Below are positions 34,099 through 44,353 of a stretch of DNA of 64,000 nucleotides, piece by piece. The translations under genes and the position numbers were made by a program. Below the pieces are notes generated by a model that had not been told where the DNA came from, searched no databases, and was given only the letters and a program-made list of their open reading frames with translations. Source of the stretch: Caulobacter soli (lineage in GTDB: Bacteria; Pseudomonadota; Alphaproteobacteria; Caulobacterales; Caulobacteraceae); contig NZ_CP049199.1 in the NCBI RefSeq assembly GCF_011045195.1, forward strand, positions 3,348,001-3,412,000, read 5' to 3'. Every line of letters starts with the position of its first letter. Positions within the stretch are counted from its first letter, which is position 1.

Positions 34099-34716
34099 CT
34101 AGACCCCCGCCTTCGCCGCCGGTCGGGCCATCATGCCCTCCAGCCAACGCTTGAGATTGACCAGTTCCGGGTCCGGCCGAAACCGCACCATCCGCGCGAA
34201 GTCGATCGCCGTCGCCGCCAGGATGTCGGCCATGGTCACCCGCTCGCCGGCGATGAACGCGCTCTCGGCCAGGCGGCGATCCAGCATCTTCAGCCCCTTC
34301 TCGGCGGTGGCCCGGCCGTTGGCGGCCACCTCGGGGATCTGGGTCTCGATGGCGGCCAAGGCGGGATGGCCGTGGCGCACGGCCATCATCAGCGGGGTGG
34401 CGACAAGCATCTCGGTGCGGCGCGACCACATCTCGATCACGGCGGCTTCGCAGGCCTCCTCGCCGAACAGGTTGGGCTCGGGATAGAGGGTTTCCAGATA
34501 ACGGCAGATGGCCACCGACTCGGTGATGGTCGCGCCGTTGTCCATCTCCAGCGCCGGCACGTTGGGCAGGCCGGCCTTGGCCAGGTATTCGGGCGTCTTG
34601 TGCTGGCCGCCGAAGATGTCGACATCGACGATCTCGATGTCCTCGATGCCCTTCTCGGCCATAAACCAGCGCACGCGGCGGGGATTGGGGGCGCGACGGC
34701 TGTCGTAGAGCTTCAA
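34099..34716 (-). CDS. glutathione S-transferase family protein
   Basis: A 205-residue GST. The N-terminal thioredoxin-like domain (MKLYDSRRAPNPRRVRWFMA) is followed by the GSH-binding LPNVPALEMDNGATITESVAIC (split around the cis-Pro at about residue 54) and a helical domain with ERVTMADILAATAIDF. The TTG start is supported by GGGAGGA eight bases upstream. It is only distantly similar to the GST at 6732. Substrate unknown. Confidence 0.88.
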   Translation of the reverse strand: MKLYDSRRAPNPRRVRWFMAEKGIEDIEIVDVDIFGGQHKTPEYLAKAGLPNVPALEMDNGATITESVAICRYLETLYPEPNLFGEEACEAAVIEMWSRRTEMLVATPLMMAVRHGHPALAAIETQIPEVAANGRATAEKGLKMLDRRLAESAFIAGERVTMADILAATAIDFARMVRFRPDPELVNLKRWLEGMMARPAAKAGV

Positions 34717-34777
34717 AAGAAATCCTCCCGGCTTGTGACCGGGAGGATGCTTTGGTTCCGCGAAGGAAGGGAAGACC

Positions 34778-36061
34778 CTAAAGCCCGAACCACCCGCGCG
34801 GCATCAGGCCGATCAGCGAACCGGTCAGGCAGGTCGCCAGGAAGCCGGCCATCATCGCCTTCCAGACCAGGCCCAGCACCTCTTGCCGGCGCTGGGGCAC
34901 CAGCACCGAGAAGCCGGCGACGTTCATGCCCACCGAGCCGATGTTGGCGAAGCCGCACAGGGCGTAGGTCATGATCATGCGGGTGCGCGGATCCAGCAGC
35001 TCGGGACCCTGCTTGGCCAGCTGGATGAAGGCGGTGAACTCGGTCAGGATCAGCTTGACGCCCAGCAGACCGCCGGCCGTGCCCGCTTCCTTCCACGGAA
35101 TGCCCATCGACCAGGCCAGGGGCGCGAACACCATGCCCAGCACGCGGGCGATGCTCAGGTGCTCGCCGCCCACCATCGGCAGGGCGAACAGGATCTTGTC
35201 GACCATGGTGGCCAGGGCGATGAAGACGATCAGGGTGGCGCCGACGTTCAGGGCGATCTGCAGCCCGTCGGTGGTGCCCTTCATGACCGCGTCGATCGAG
35301 CTGCCGTAGGTCTTGTCTTCCTCGGCCAGGTCCAGGTCGTCGGATTTTTCGCTGGGGTCGCCGGGCACCATGATCCGGGCCAGCAGCACCCCGGCCGGGG
35401 CCGAGATCAGCGAGGCGGCCAGCACGTGGGCGGCGGCGTTGGGCAGCACGTCATGCAGGATGGTGGCGTACGCGACCATGGTCGAGCCGCTGACGCAGGC
35501 CATGCCGACCGCGATCAGCATGAACAGCTCCGACCGGGTCAGGCGCTCCAGATAGGCGCGAATGAAGATCGGGCCTTCGATCTGGCCCATGAAGATGGTG
35601 GCGGCGGTGGCCAGCGCCGGCGGACCGCGCAGGCCCAGGGTCTTCTGGAACAGGAAGCCCAGACCCTTGGCCAGCCACTTCAGGATGCCCCAGTGCCACA
35701 GCAGCGCCGACAGGGCGCAGACGACCAGGATCACCGGAAGGACGCGGAAGGCGAACAGGAACCCCGCCCCCGGATTGGTCTCGGTATAGGGGGTGGCGGT
35801 TCCCGACAGATAGCCGAACACGAAGTTGGTGCCGGCCTGGGTCGACGAGGCCAGGCCCTCGACCGCGCCATTGACGCCCTGCAGGGCGTTACGCGTCGCG
35901 GGCAGCTTGAACAGCACGAAGACCAGGATCAGCTGGATGGCGATCGCGCAGACGGCCAGCACCAGCGGGAAGCGCTTGCGGTTCTCGGAGACGAGCCAGC
36001 AAAGGCCGAGGATCAGCGCCACGCCCGCCAGGGCTTGGACGTTCTCGGGAAGGAAGATCAA
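34778..36061 (-). CDS. nupC: concentrative nucleoside transporter (NupC family)
   Basis: An inner-membrane symporter of about 427 residues that imports nucleosides with protons or sodium. It has multiple hydrophobic helices and the family blocks AATIFMGQIEGPIFIRAYL, ELFMLIAVGMACVSGSTM, then LTEFTAFIQLA and YALCGFANIGSVGM, the nucleoside-binding and gate regions. A TTG start at 36061 (MIFLPENVQALAG) is preferred because family members begin near PENVQALAG; an upstream TTG at 36106 would add 15 unusual residues. It stands as a single gene. Confidence 0.9.
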   Translation of the reverse strand: MIFLPENVQALAGVALILGLCWLVSENRKRFPLVLAVCAIAIQLILVFVLFKLPATRNALQGVNGAVEGLASSTQAGTNFVFGYLSGTATPYTETNPGAGFLFAFRVLPVILVVCALSALLWHWGILKWLAKGLGFLFQKTLGLRGPPALATAATIFMGQIEGPIFIRAYLERLTRSELFMLIAVGMACVSGSTMVAYATILHDVLPNAAAHVLAASLISAPAGVLLARIMVPGDPSEKSDDLDLAEEDKTYGSSIDAVMKGTTDGLQIALNVGATLIVFIALATMVDKILFALPMVGGEHLSIARVLGMVFAPLAWSMGIPWKEAGTAGGLLGVKLILTEFTAFIQLAKQGPELLDPRTRMIMTYALCGFANIGSVGMNVAGFSVLVPQRRQEVLGLVWKAMMAGFLATCLTGSLIGLMPRGWFGL

Positions 36062-36259
36062 AACGGAAGACCCTAAAAGAGCGACGCGCCCCCGCGACGC
36101 AGCCAAGGAACCAAATGACTATGAATGGGGGGCGCGGCGCAAGCGCCTTGCGTCGATAGGCGGCCACCGGCGGGCGATGGTCTGGCTTTGGGCGCCCGTG
36201 CCTCACGGAACGATCGGCGGGAGTCGCGAGGCGTCGAAGCCCCGCGACCCCCTTGGACG

Positions 36260-37135
36260 TCAGGCCGCGACGTTGACCGAACCGGTCGAGGTCGCGCCTT
36301 GGGCGCTGGCCAGCTGGGTCAGCAGCTTCTGCATCAGGTCCGAAGCCAGGGTCGAGCCGGAGGTCGCGCTGGTCGCGGCGCTGGCGGCGGTGCTGGTCGC
36401 GTCGTTGCTGGCCGAGGCCTGGGCCTTCTTCAGCATGTCGGCGAACTCGCCCCGCGACAGCGAGCCGTCGCCATCGGAATCGGCGCCGCTGATCAGGCTG
36501 TCGGCCGCCGAGGTCGCGTCCGAACCGGAGGTGTCGGCGGCGGCCAGTTCGGCGGCCGAAACGACGCCGTCCTGGTTGGTGTCCAGCGTGTCGAACACCT
36601 TGCCGCCGCCACCGGCGTGGCCGGCATGGCCCGCACCGTGCGCGCCGCCGCCCGGAGGCGGGCCCTGCGGACGGCTGGCTTTGGCCATCGCCGTGAACTC
36701 GTCGCCGGAGATCTTGCCGTCACCGTCGCTGTCGGCGTCGGAGACCAGGGTGGCGGCCGCCGAGGAGGCGTCGGAGGAACCGCCCAGGGCCTTGGTCAGG
36801 GCCGAGGTCAGCTCGTCGCTGGACAACGAGCCGTCGCCGTCGCTGTCCAGGGTCGCGAAGGCGTCCTGCAGCGGGTTGGAGCCGTGCGCGCCTTCCTGGG
36901 CGGACAGCAGCGAGCCCAATGTATCGGAACTGAAACTTTGGCCGCTGGAGCCTTGCGAGCTCATCGACGGCGGGGGCGGCGGCGGCGCATTGCCGCCCAC
37001 ACCCGGAAAACCTTGCCCGGCAGAGGCCGCGCCGGACGTCGACGACGTTCCGCCAGCGGCTGAAGTGGTGGAGCTGCGCATCGACTGCAGCAACTGCTGC
37101 ATGATCGAGGAACTGCTCAGGCTCGAGACGCTCAA
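36260..37135 (-). CDS. four-EF-hand, Ser/Ala-rich calcium-binding protein
   Basis: A 291-residue low-complexity protein with four canonical calcium loops: DSDGDGSLSSDE, DSDGDGKISGDE, DTNQDGVVSAAE and DSDGDGSLSRGE, in two pairs separated by a Gly/His/Pro stretch (PPPGGGAHGAGHAGHAGGGG). The N-terminal 80 residues are rich in Ser, Gly and Pro. No classical signal peptide is seen. The TTG start at 37135 is supported by AAAGGAG about nine bases upstream. Calcium binding is well supported; whether it is a cytoplasmic sensor, a buffer or a secreted protein is not. It resembles bacterial EF-hand proteins with repeated loop pairs. Confidence 0.82.
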   Translation of the reverse strand: MSVSSLSSSSIMQQLLQSMRSSTTSAAGGTSSTSGAASAGQGFPGVGGNAPPPPPPSMSSQGSSGQSFSSDTLGSLLSAQEGAHGSNPLQDAFATLDSDGDGSLSSDELTSALTKALGGSSDASSAAATLVSDADSDGDGKISGDEFTAMAKASRPQGPPPGGGAHGAGHAGHAGGGGKVFDTLDTNQDGVVSAAELAAADTSGSDATSAADSLISGADSDGDGSLSRGEFADMLKKAQASASNDATSTAASAATSATSGSTLASDLMQKLLTQLASAQGATSTGSVNVAA

Positions 37136-37461
37136 GACGGTTTCTCCTTTGACCCTGGGCGGCGCGCCAGAGGCGGCCGGGCGACGCCGAACCCCTCGGC
37201 GCATTCCGGGTCATGCGAAAAACATTCCACATTTCAGCATGTTGCAGAGCTGATATATTTGCCTTGGCCGTCGATGTGAAAACCGGCGCGTCCCCTGGGG
37301 CGCAAGCTCGACATCGTGCCCGAAAAGCTCCAAGGGAGGCGCCATCGGACCGTGCAAACCGGCGATCGGGGAACGCCGTCCCCCGTCTTACCCCGATTTA
37401 ACTTGGCCGCGCGATGTTCGCCGGTCATTGCTGCAACCCTTGATTGGGGAGCGTACCGAGC
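37136..37461. other. 326-bp intergenic region between divergent genes
   Basis: The region separates the EF-hand gene (minus) from the exporter operon (plus). It is less GC-rich near 37230-37260 (TTGCAGAGCTGATATATTTG), the likeliest promoter area. GGGGA precedes the permease ATG. I see no credible gene, repeat or RNA in it. Confidence 0.5.
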
Positions 37462-38600
37462 ATGTCGTTGGCCTTGGCCACCCTGCTATACGAATGGCGT
37501 AGATACATGGCGGCGGTGATCGCCCTGGCGTTCGCGGGCCTGCTGGTCCTGGCCCAGGTCGGCATGTTCACCGGCATCGGCAAGAGCTTCACCGCCACGA
37601 TCGACCGCTCGCCGGCCGACATCATGGTGCTGGGCCCCAAGGCCGAGAGCCTGATGAACGGCGGCAGCGGCCTGCCCCGCCGCGTCATGGCCCAGATGTA
37701 CATGCACCCCGAGGTCGCCGAGGTCGCCGACCTGGACGGCGGCAACGGGCTTTGGACCAACGTGCCCGCGCCCGGCAAGAAGCAGGTGCGCGAGTGGATC
37801 CAGACCTCGGCGGTCGATCCGCGCGCCGACTCCGTGACCTGGCCCAAGGACTACAACGAAAACATCCGCATCGCCCTGCTCGAGCCCTATGCCGTGGCCA
37901 TCGACCGGACGGGCATGGCCAAGCTGGGCATCAAGAAGATCGGCGACACCGCCGCCATCAACGGCCAGACCGTCCACGTTCGCTACATCCTCGACGGCTA
38001 CCCCAACATGATGCAGCCGACGATCGTCATCTCGCGCGACACCCTGCGCCTGCTGGGCCAGGCCTCGAACGGCAGCCGCGTCGGCCCGCTGATGATCCGC
38101 ATCCGCCACCCCGAAATGGCCGAGCACGTGCGCGACGAGCTCAACGCCACCGCCGACAAGAAGTACCGCGCCTGGACCCGCCAGGAGCTGTCCGACGCCA
38201 ATGACGGGGCGATGATGAAGGAGAGCTTCATCGGCATCATGCTGGTCTCGTCGCTGATCCTGGGCCTGTTCATCGGGGTGGGCATCACCTCCCAGACCCT
38301 GCGCGGCGCGATCCTGGCCAACATCAAGGAATTCGCCGCCCTGCGCGCCCTGGGCGTGTCGATGGGCTCGCTGCGGATGATCGTGATCGAGCTGGGCTTC
38401 TGGACCGGGATCGCGGGCCTGGCCGCCACGGCGATCCTGGTGGCCGGCGCGGCCGCCCTGGCCGGGGCCAACGGCGTGCCGATGAGCTTCCCGATCCCGA
38501 TCGTCATCTTCGTGGCCATCTTCCTGGTGCTGATCTCCGTACTGTCGGGGCTGATGGCCCTGGGCATCCTCAAGAAGAGCCAACCGGCGGACCTGCTGCG

Positions 38601-38604
<4 letters not shown>
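37462..38604 (+). CDS. ABC transporter permease, DevC/MacB-FtsX type
   Basis: A 380-residue permease with one N-terminal membrane helix (AAVIALAFAGLLVLAQVGM), a large periplasmic domain (about 45-250) and three C-terminal helices (IMLVSSLILGLFIGVGIT; TAILVAGAAALAG; FVAIFLVLISVLSGLMAL). The conserved coupling region KEFAALRALGVSMGSLR lies between them. This layout matches DevC of DevBCA exporters and MacB-like permeases. The ATP-binding gene overlaps its end by four bases and a membrane-fusion gene follows, so the three form one tripartite exporter. The outer-membrane channel is not encoded here. Confidence 0.88.
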
Positions 38605-39392
<788 letters not shown>

Positions 39393-39397
39393 GTTCC

Positions 39398-40390
39398 ATG
39401 CCCGCCCTGTTTCGCCGACCGTCTTTCTGGGTCGTCATTCTGATCGTCATCTCCGTCGGTTCGATCTTTTTCGTGATGAGCGGCCAGGCCAAGGCCAAGA
39501 AGGCCAAGATGGCCGCGATCGCCGCCGCCGCGCCCGCCACGCCCTATGGCGCGGTGGCCGACGGCAAGGCCGACGTCGAGGGCGGGGTCATCCAGGTGGC
39601 CGCCCGCCGCCAGGGCATCATCCGCGAGGTTCTGGTCCAGGAAGGCGACACCGTCTCCAAGGGTCAGGTCTTGGCCAAGCAGGAAGACGACGACGCGCGC
39701 CTGGCCGCCGACACGGCCGCGGCCGGCCTGAACTCGGCCCGCGCCCAGCTGGCGCTGTACCAGGTGCAGCTGCGCACCGGGCAGCGCGAGTTCAAGCGCC
39801 TGCAAAACCTGTCGGCGTCCAACTTCGTGGCCGGCCAGCGTCTCGACGCGGCCCAGGACCAGATCGCCACGGCCAGCGCCAACATCCAGGCCCAGCAGGC
39901 CGCCATCCAGGTGGCGACCGCCCAGTTGGCCCAGGCCCGCTACAACCAAGAACTGACGATCATCCGCGCGCCGGCCGATGGCCGCATCGCCCGCCGCTAC
40001 GCCAATCCCGGCGCCGGCGCCTCGTCGCTGAACGTCACTCCGATGTTCGACCTGGAGCCGCAGACGGCCCGCATCGTCCGCGCCGAGATCAGCGAGTCGG
40101 CCATCCCGTTCGTGACCCTGGGCCAGGCCGTCGAGATCATTCCGGAAGCCGACCAGTCCAAGGTCTACACCGGCAAGGTCCTGCGCCGCGCCGCCGTGTT
40201 CGGCGCCCGCAAGCTGCAGTCGGACGACCCCTCCGAGCGCACCGACGCCCGGGTGGTCGAAGTGGTGATCAGCGCCGACGGCACGCCGTTCCTGATCGGC
40301 CAGCGCGTGCTGGTGAAGTTCATGAAGCCCGGCGCGACGGCGGGGGCGAAGCGGCCGGCGAATACGCAGCCGGATCCGGTGAAGTCGTAA
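39398..40390 (+). CDS. HlyD/DevB-like periplasmic membrane-fusion protein
   Basis: A 330-residue adaptor with an N-terminal membrane anchor (FWVVILIVISVGSIFFVM). A split lipoyl-type domain follows (IIREVLVQEGDTVSKGQVLA and TIIRAPADGRIARRYANPGA) around an alanine-rich coiled coil (about 105-190), then a beta-barrel region. It would link the permease to a TolC-type channel. It ends the three-gene operon, and family A copy 5 begins at once after its stop codon. Cargo is unknown; DevBCA of cyanobacteria exports glycolipids and MacAB exports peptides or macrolides. Confidence 0.9.
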   Translation: MPALFRRPSFWVVILIVISVGSIFFVMSGQAKAKKAKMAAIAAAAPATPYGAVADGKADVEGGVIQVAARRQGIIREVLVQEGDTVSKGQVLAKQEDDDARLAADTAAAGLNSARAQLALYQVQLRTGQREFKRLQNLSASNFVAGQRLDAAQDQIATASANIQAQQAAIQVATAQLAQARYNQELTIIRAPADGRIARRYANPGAGASSLNVTPMFDLEPQTARIVRAEISESAIPFVTLGQAVEIIPEADQSKVYTGKVLRRAAVFGARKLQSDDPSERTDARVVEVVISADGTPFLIGQRVLVKFMKPGATAGAKRPANTQPDPVKS

Positions 40391-40518
40391 GCGCTCTTCC
40401 CCCTCCGGGGGAGGAGCGCCGCAGGCGCGGAGGGGGCAAGTCTTAGCCTCCACCGCGCCCCGAACACTTGCCCCCTCCGGTCGCTGCGCGACCTCCTCCC
40501 CCAGAGGGGGAAGAGCGC
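40391..40518. repeat. palindromic repeat, family A, copy 5
   Basis: The outer arms GCGCTCTTCCCCCTC and GAGGGGGAAGAGCGC with inner CCTCCGGGGGAGG. The core (GGAGGGGGCAAG ... CTTGCCCCCTCC) is a variant of the other copies. It lies between the exporter operon and an SDR gene in the same direction, and may terminate the former; no T run is present. Confidence 0.8.
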
Positions 40519-40589
40519 CATCTTGACGCCCCCTCTCCCGCGCCGCACAAACGCGCCAAACCAAACACGCGTTTGAGGGAGAGTAGAGC

Positions 40590-41498
40590 ATGGCGGACGA
40601 CATCCGGTTCGACGGTCAGGTCGCGATCGTCACGGGGGCCGGCGGCGGTCTGGGCCGGCAGCACGCGCTGGAGCTGGCGCGGCGCGGCGCCAAGGTCGTG
40701 GTCAACGACCTGGGCGGCAGCGTCGACGGCTCGGGCGGCTCATCCGAGGCGGCTAAGGCCGTGGTGGCCGAGATCGAGGCCTTCGGCGGCGAAGCGATCG
40801 CCCACGGCGCCTCGGTGACCGACGACGCCGGCGTCGCCGACCTGGTCAAGACCACGATGGAAAAGTGGGGCCGGATCGACATCCTGGTCGCCAACGCCGG
40901 CATCCTGCGCGACCGCACCCTGAGCAAGATGGAACTGGCCGACTTCGAGGCCGTGATCCAGGTCCACGTGTTCGGCACCTTCAAGCCGATCAAGGCCGTG
41001 TGGGACATCATGAAGGCCCAGAACTACGGCCGCATCGTCGTCACCACCTCGTCCTCGGGCATGTACGGCAACTTCGGCCAGTCCAACTACGGCGCGGCCA
41101 AGATGGCGGTGCTGGGCCTGATGAACACGCTGAAGCTGGAAGGCGCCAAGAACAACGTCAAGATCAACGCCATCAGCCCGGTGGCCGCCACCCGCATGAC
41201 CGAAGGCCTGATGCCGCCGGAAGTGCTGGAGAAGCTCAAGCCCGAATACGTCACCCCGGGCGTGGTCTACCTGGTCTCGGAAGACGCCCCCACCGGCGCG
41301 ATCCTGACGGCCGGCGCCGGGGCCTTCGCCCTGTCGCGGATCTATGAGACCGAGGGCGTCTATCTGGGCGAAGGCGGCCTTTCGGCCGAGGAAGTTCGCG
41401 ACAGCTGGGACCAGATCACCGCCGAGCCCGACCAGAAGGCCTATTTCAACGGCGGCGAACAGGGCGCGAAGTTCTTCCGGAAATTGGCGGGCGGTTAG
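40590..41498 (+). CDS. short-chain dehydrogenase/reductase, MFE-2 hydroxyacyl-CoA dehydrogenase-like
   Basis: A 302-residue SDR. The cofactor motif is VTGAGGGLGRQHALELARRG, then NDLGGSVDG (Asp after strand 2 favours NAD), NAGILRD, the catalytic Ser-Tyr-Lys in TSSSGMYGNFGQSNYGAAKM, and the late AATRMTEGLMP. The wording matches the (3R)-hydroxyacyl-CoA dehydrogenase domain of multifunctional enzyme type 2, here without its hydratase domain. A role in fatty-acid or steroid breakdown fits the FadL gene downstream. GGGAGAG precedes the ATG. Confidence 0.88.
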   Translation: MADDIRFDGQVAIVTGAGGGLGRQHALELARRGAKVVVNDLGGSVDGSGGSSEAAKAVVAEIEAFGGEAIAHGASVTDDAGVADLVKTTMEKWGRIDILVANAGILRDRTLSKMELADFEAVIQVHVFGTFKPIKAVWDIMKAQNYGRIVVTTSSSGMYGNFGQSNYGAAKMAVLGLMNTLKLEGAKNNVKINAISPVAATRMTEGLMPPEVLEKLKPEYVTPGVVYLVSEDAPTGAILTAGAGAFALSRIYETEGVYLGEGGLSAEEVRDSWDQITAEPDQKAYFNGGEQGAKFFRKLAGG

Positions 41499-41771
41499 GT
41501 TTCGCGCCAGCCGATACTGATCGTGGCGCGAACAAGGTTGACGTAGATTTCCCTTACGTCAGCTAGTTCGCGCCATTTTTAGGCAACTCCAAGCATTACT
41601 GACAGAACGTCGAAATATAGTCCTAGTCCATAGCGCGTTGTTCTTTGACGATCTGTACAAAATTCACCGTTTTACGAATAAATAGCAACGTTTTTTGACT
41701 GGATGCGTTAGAGCGACCGTAACCGGGGCCACCAAAGGCGCCGGAACCTCCTCCCCAGAAGGTCGTCTCTC
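41499..41771 (+). promoter_or_regulatory. AT-rich upstream region of the FadL gene
   Basis: About 270 bp with the lowest GC in this part of the window (41560-41700). TTGACG at 41645 and TTGACT at 41695 are possible -35 elements; no convincing -10 can be fixed by eye. A 5' untranslated part with AGAAGG precedes the ATG. No gene is visible. Confidence 0.35.
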
Positions 41772-43082
41772 ATGTCTATCTCGCGTATCTCCCTCGCCGC
41801 CGGCGTGGCGCTCGCCACGCTGGTCGTCGCCTCGCAAGCCTCGGCCGCCGCCTTCTACCTGCAGGAACAATCGGTGCGCGGCGCCGGTCGCGCCTATTCG
41901 GGCGAAGTCGCCGACAGCGGCGCCGCCAGCCTGTGGTGGAACCCCGCCTCGATCGCCGGTCTCGAAAAGAACGAGATCTACGGCGGCCTGAACCTGGTTC
42001 AGGTCGACTCGCAGGTCAACAACCGCGGCTCGACCCTGACCCGTCCGGTCATCCCCGGCGGCCTGACCACCCCGGTCGGTGGCGATTCCATCTCCGGCGG
42101 CCCGATCAACAACGGCATCGTGCCCAACTTCGCCGGCGCCTTCCGCATCAACGACAAGCTGGCCGTCGGCCTGTCCGTCGCCGCGCCTTACAACTTCACC
42201 ACCGACTACAACAGCAACAGCTGGACGCGTTACGACGCGCTGAAGTCGAACCTGAAGACCATCGACGTCAACGGCGTCATCGCCTACCGCATCAACGACA
42301 TGTTCGATGTCGGCGTGGGCGTCTCGGCCCAGTACACCGACGCCGAGCTGACCTCGGCCCTGCCGAACCTGTCGCCCGCCCTGCCCGACGGCTCGTCGTC
42401 GCTGAAGGGCGAAGGCAACTGGGACTACGGCTGGAACGTCGGCGCGCGCTTCCACGCCACGCCCCGCCTGACCTTCGGCGCGTCGTACCGCTCGAAGATC
42501 GACCACGAACTGGACGGCAAGGTGACCATCGCCGGCCTGCTGGGTCCGTTGGCCGGCTCGAACGTCAGCACCAACGGCGTGGCCAAGATCACCACCCCGT
42601 GGATGGCCAACTTCGGCGCCCGTTGGCAGATCGCCGACAAGACCACCCTGAACGCCTCGGTCTCGCGTATCGGTTGGGGCGAGTTCGACAAGATCGTCGT
42701 CACCTATACGGGCGGCGGCAGCGTCAGCGAGCAGAACTACAAGAACACCACCACCTACGCCGTCGGTATCGACCAGGTCGTCAACGACAAGCTGACCCTG
42801 CGGGCCGGCGTGCAGTTCGACCCGACCCCGACCCCCGATGTCGGCCGCACCGCCCGCGTGCCGGACGGCGACCGCATGCTGTACGCGATCGGCTCGACCT
42901 GGCAGGCGACCGACAGCATCAAGTGGGATGCGGCCGTGTCGTACATCAGCTTCGATGACACCAAGATCAACCGTACCGAAACGATCTATGCCGGCACCGC
43001 CGCGGCGACCCGCCTGAACCTGCAGGGCGACGTCGGCGGCTCGGCCGTGGTCATCTCCACGGGCCTGCGCTGGAGCTTCTAG
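41772..43082 (+). CDS. FadL/OmpP1-type outer-membrane transport protein
   Basis: A 436-residue outer-membrane beta-barrel for uptake of long-chain fatty acids or other hydrophobic compounds. A signal peptide (cleavage near ASAAA, residue 26) leads to AFYLQEQSVRGAGRAYSGEV, then SLWWNPASIAGLEK, the FadL N-terminal hatch signature. Alternating barrel strands end in the aromatic LRWSF. A strong terminator follows 27 bp after the stop, so the gene is a single unit. The upstream SDR suggests a link to fatty-acid use. Confidence 0.92.
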   Translation: MSISRISLAAGVALATLVVASQASAAAFYLQEQSVRGAGRAYSGEVADSGAASLWWNPASIAGLEKNEIYGGLNLVQVDSQVNNRGSTLTRPVIPGGLTTPVGGDSISGGPINNGIVPNFAGAFRINDKLAVGLSVAAPYNFTTDYNSNSWTRYDALKSNLKTIDVNGVIAYRINDMFDVGVGVSAQYTDAELTSALPNLSPALPDGSSSLKGEGNWDYGWNVGARFHATPRLTFGASYRSKIDHELDGKVTIAGLLGPLAGSNVSTNGVAKITTPWMANFGARWQIADKTTLNASVSRIGWGEFDKIVVTYTGGGSVSEQNYKNTTTYAVGIDQVVNDKLTLRAGVQFDPTPTPDVGRTARVPDGDRMLYAIGSTWQATDSIKWDAAVSYISFDDTKINRTETIYAGTAAATRLNLQGDVGGSAVVISTGLRWSF

Positions 43083-43108
43083 GCTTCCACGTCCGTTGAC
43101 TGGAACGA

Positions 43109-43139
43109 GGCCGCCCGGGGAAACCCGGGCGGCCTTTTT
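43109..43139 (+). terminator. Rho-independent terminator after the FadL gene
   Basis: GGCCGCCCGGG, loop GAAA, CCCGGGCGGCC: a perfect 11-bp stem followed by TTTTT. One of the clearest terminators in the window. Confidence 0.93.
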
Positions 43140-43158
43140 CTTGGCCTGGTTCCAGGCG

Positions 43159-43175
43159 CTCCCCCACAGGGGGAG
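43159..43175. repeat. half copy of the family A repeat
   Basis: CTCCCCC ACA GGGGGAG is a single arm hairpin of the kind found at both ends of full family A copies, with no partner nearby. It lies just past the Mrp stop codon, between convergent genes. Confidence 0.6.
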
Positions 43176-43178
43176 GCT

Positions 43179-44291
43179 TTAGTCCTTCACCCTATCCCAC
43201 AGCGCCTTCGCCGCCGCGACGAACGCCTTGGCCGCCGGGCTGCCCGGCGCGCGCAGCACCACGGGCGTTCCGGCGTCGCCGGCTTCGCGCACCGCGATCT
43301 CGATCGGCGCCTGGGCCAACATCGGCACGCCCAGGGTCTTGGCCTCCTCCACCCCGCCGCCGGCTCCGAAGATCGGGATCGGGGCGCCGGTGGCCGGGTC
43401 GGCGAAGAAGGCCATGTTCTCGATCAGGCCCAGGATCGGGGTGGCGGTCTTGCCGAACATCGCGGCGGCGCGCCGGGCGTCGATCAGGGCGATCTCCTGC
43501 GGGGTGGTGACCAGAACCGCCCCGTCGATCCGCAGCTTCTGGACCAGGGTCAGCTGGATGTCGCCGGTGCCCGGCGGCAGGTCGACGACCAGCACGTCCA
43601 GCGGCGCGGCCTCGCTGCCCCAGGCCACGTCGTGGATCATCTGGCGCACCGCCGACGAGGCCATCGGCCCGCGCCAGATCATCGCCTTGCCCTCGTCGAC
43701 CAGGAAGCCGATCGACATCAGCTTGATCCCGTGAGCCTCCAGCGGCTGCAGCTTGCCGTCCTCGAAGCTGGGCTCCCCGTCGATCCCCATCATGCGCGGG
43801 GCCGAAGGGCCGTAGATGTCGGCGTCCAGCAGTCCGACCCGCAGGCCAAGGCCCGCGAAGGCGCAGGCCAGGTTGGTGGCGACGGTGGACTTTCCCACCC
43901 CGCCCTTGCCCGAAGCGATGGCGATCACGTGCTTCACATGGGCCGGCTTCTCGGCCTGGGGCGGCGGGACCAGCTTGGCCTGGCTGTCTTCGGAGACCTT
44001 GGCGCCCTTGCGCACCCGGGTCGCGCCCTCGGCCGCCTGGGCGGTCAGCACCACCTGGGCGACGTCGACGCCGGGCAGGTTCGCCAGGGCCTTTTCGGCC
44101 GCCTCGCGCACCGGGGCGTAGGTCGCCGCCTGGGACGCCGGGACCTCCAGCATGAAGCCGGCGCGACCGGCGCGCACGACCAGCCCTTGCACCAGACCGG
44201 CCGAAACCAGGCCCTCGCCGGAGACCGGATCGACGACCAGATCCAGCGCCGCGCGGGCGTCGTCGAGGGTGGCGGGAGAAGCTGCGGTCAC
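43179..44291 (-). CDS. mrp: Mrp/ApbC-family iron-sulfur cluster carrier ATPase
   Basis: A 370-residue P-loop protein that is thought to hold and deliver Fe-S clusters. An N-terminal MIP18-like domain (DARAALDLVVDPVSGEGLVSAG) is joined by a linker to the deviant Walker A KGGVGKSTVATNLA, then LLDADIYGPSAPRMMG and DLPPGTGDIQLTL. The cluster-binding CPxC of enterobacterial Mrp is replaced by ENMAFFADPATGAPIPIFG; many alphaproteobacterial members also lack it, so the cluster would have to be held otherwise. GTG start. Divergent from hflKC. Confidence 0.91.
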   Translation of the reverse strand: MTAASPATLDDARAALDLVVDPVSGEGLVSAGLVQGLVVRAGRAGFMLEVPASQAATYAPVREAAEKALANLPGVDVAQVVLTAQAAEGATRVRKGAKVSEDSQAKLVPPPQAEKPAHVKHVIAIASGKGGVGKSTVATNLACAFAGLGLRVGLLDADIYGPSAPRMMGIDGEPSFEDGKLQPLEAHGIKLMSIGFLVDEGKAMIWRGPMASSAVRQMIHDVAWGSEAAPLDVLVVDLPPGTGDIQLTLVQKLRIDGAVLVTTPQEIALIDARRAAAMFGKTATPILGLIENMAFFADPATGAPIPIFGAGGGVEEAKTLGVPMLAQAPIEIAVREAGDAGTPVVLRAPGSPAAKAFVAAAKALWDRVKD

Positions 44292-44353
44292 GGGATTGTC
44301 TTGCCTTGTTCTGCGGGGGCTTTCATATCCGCGTGCGGGGGTCGTTTTACAAC

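Noticed and set aside
43179..44291. Missing CPxC in Mrp taken as a sign of a broken protein
   Set aside because: Alphaproteobacterial Mrp proteins commonly have a non-Cys sequence here, and all ATPase motifs are intact.
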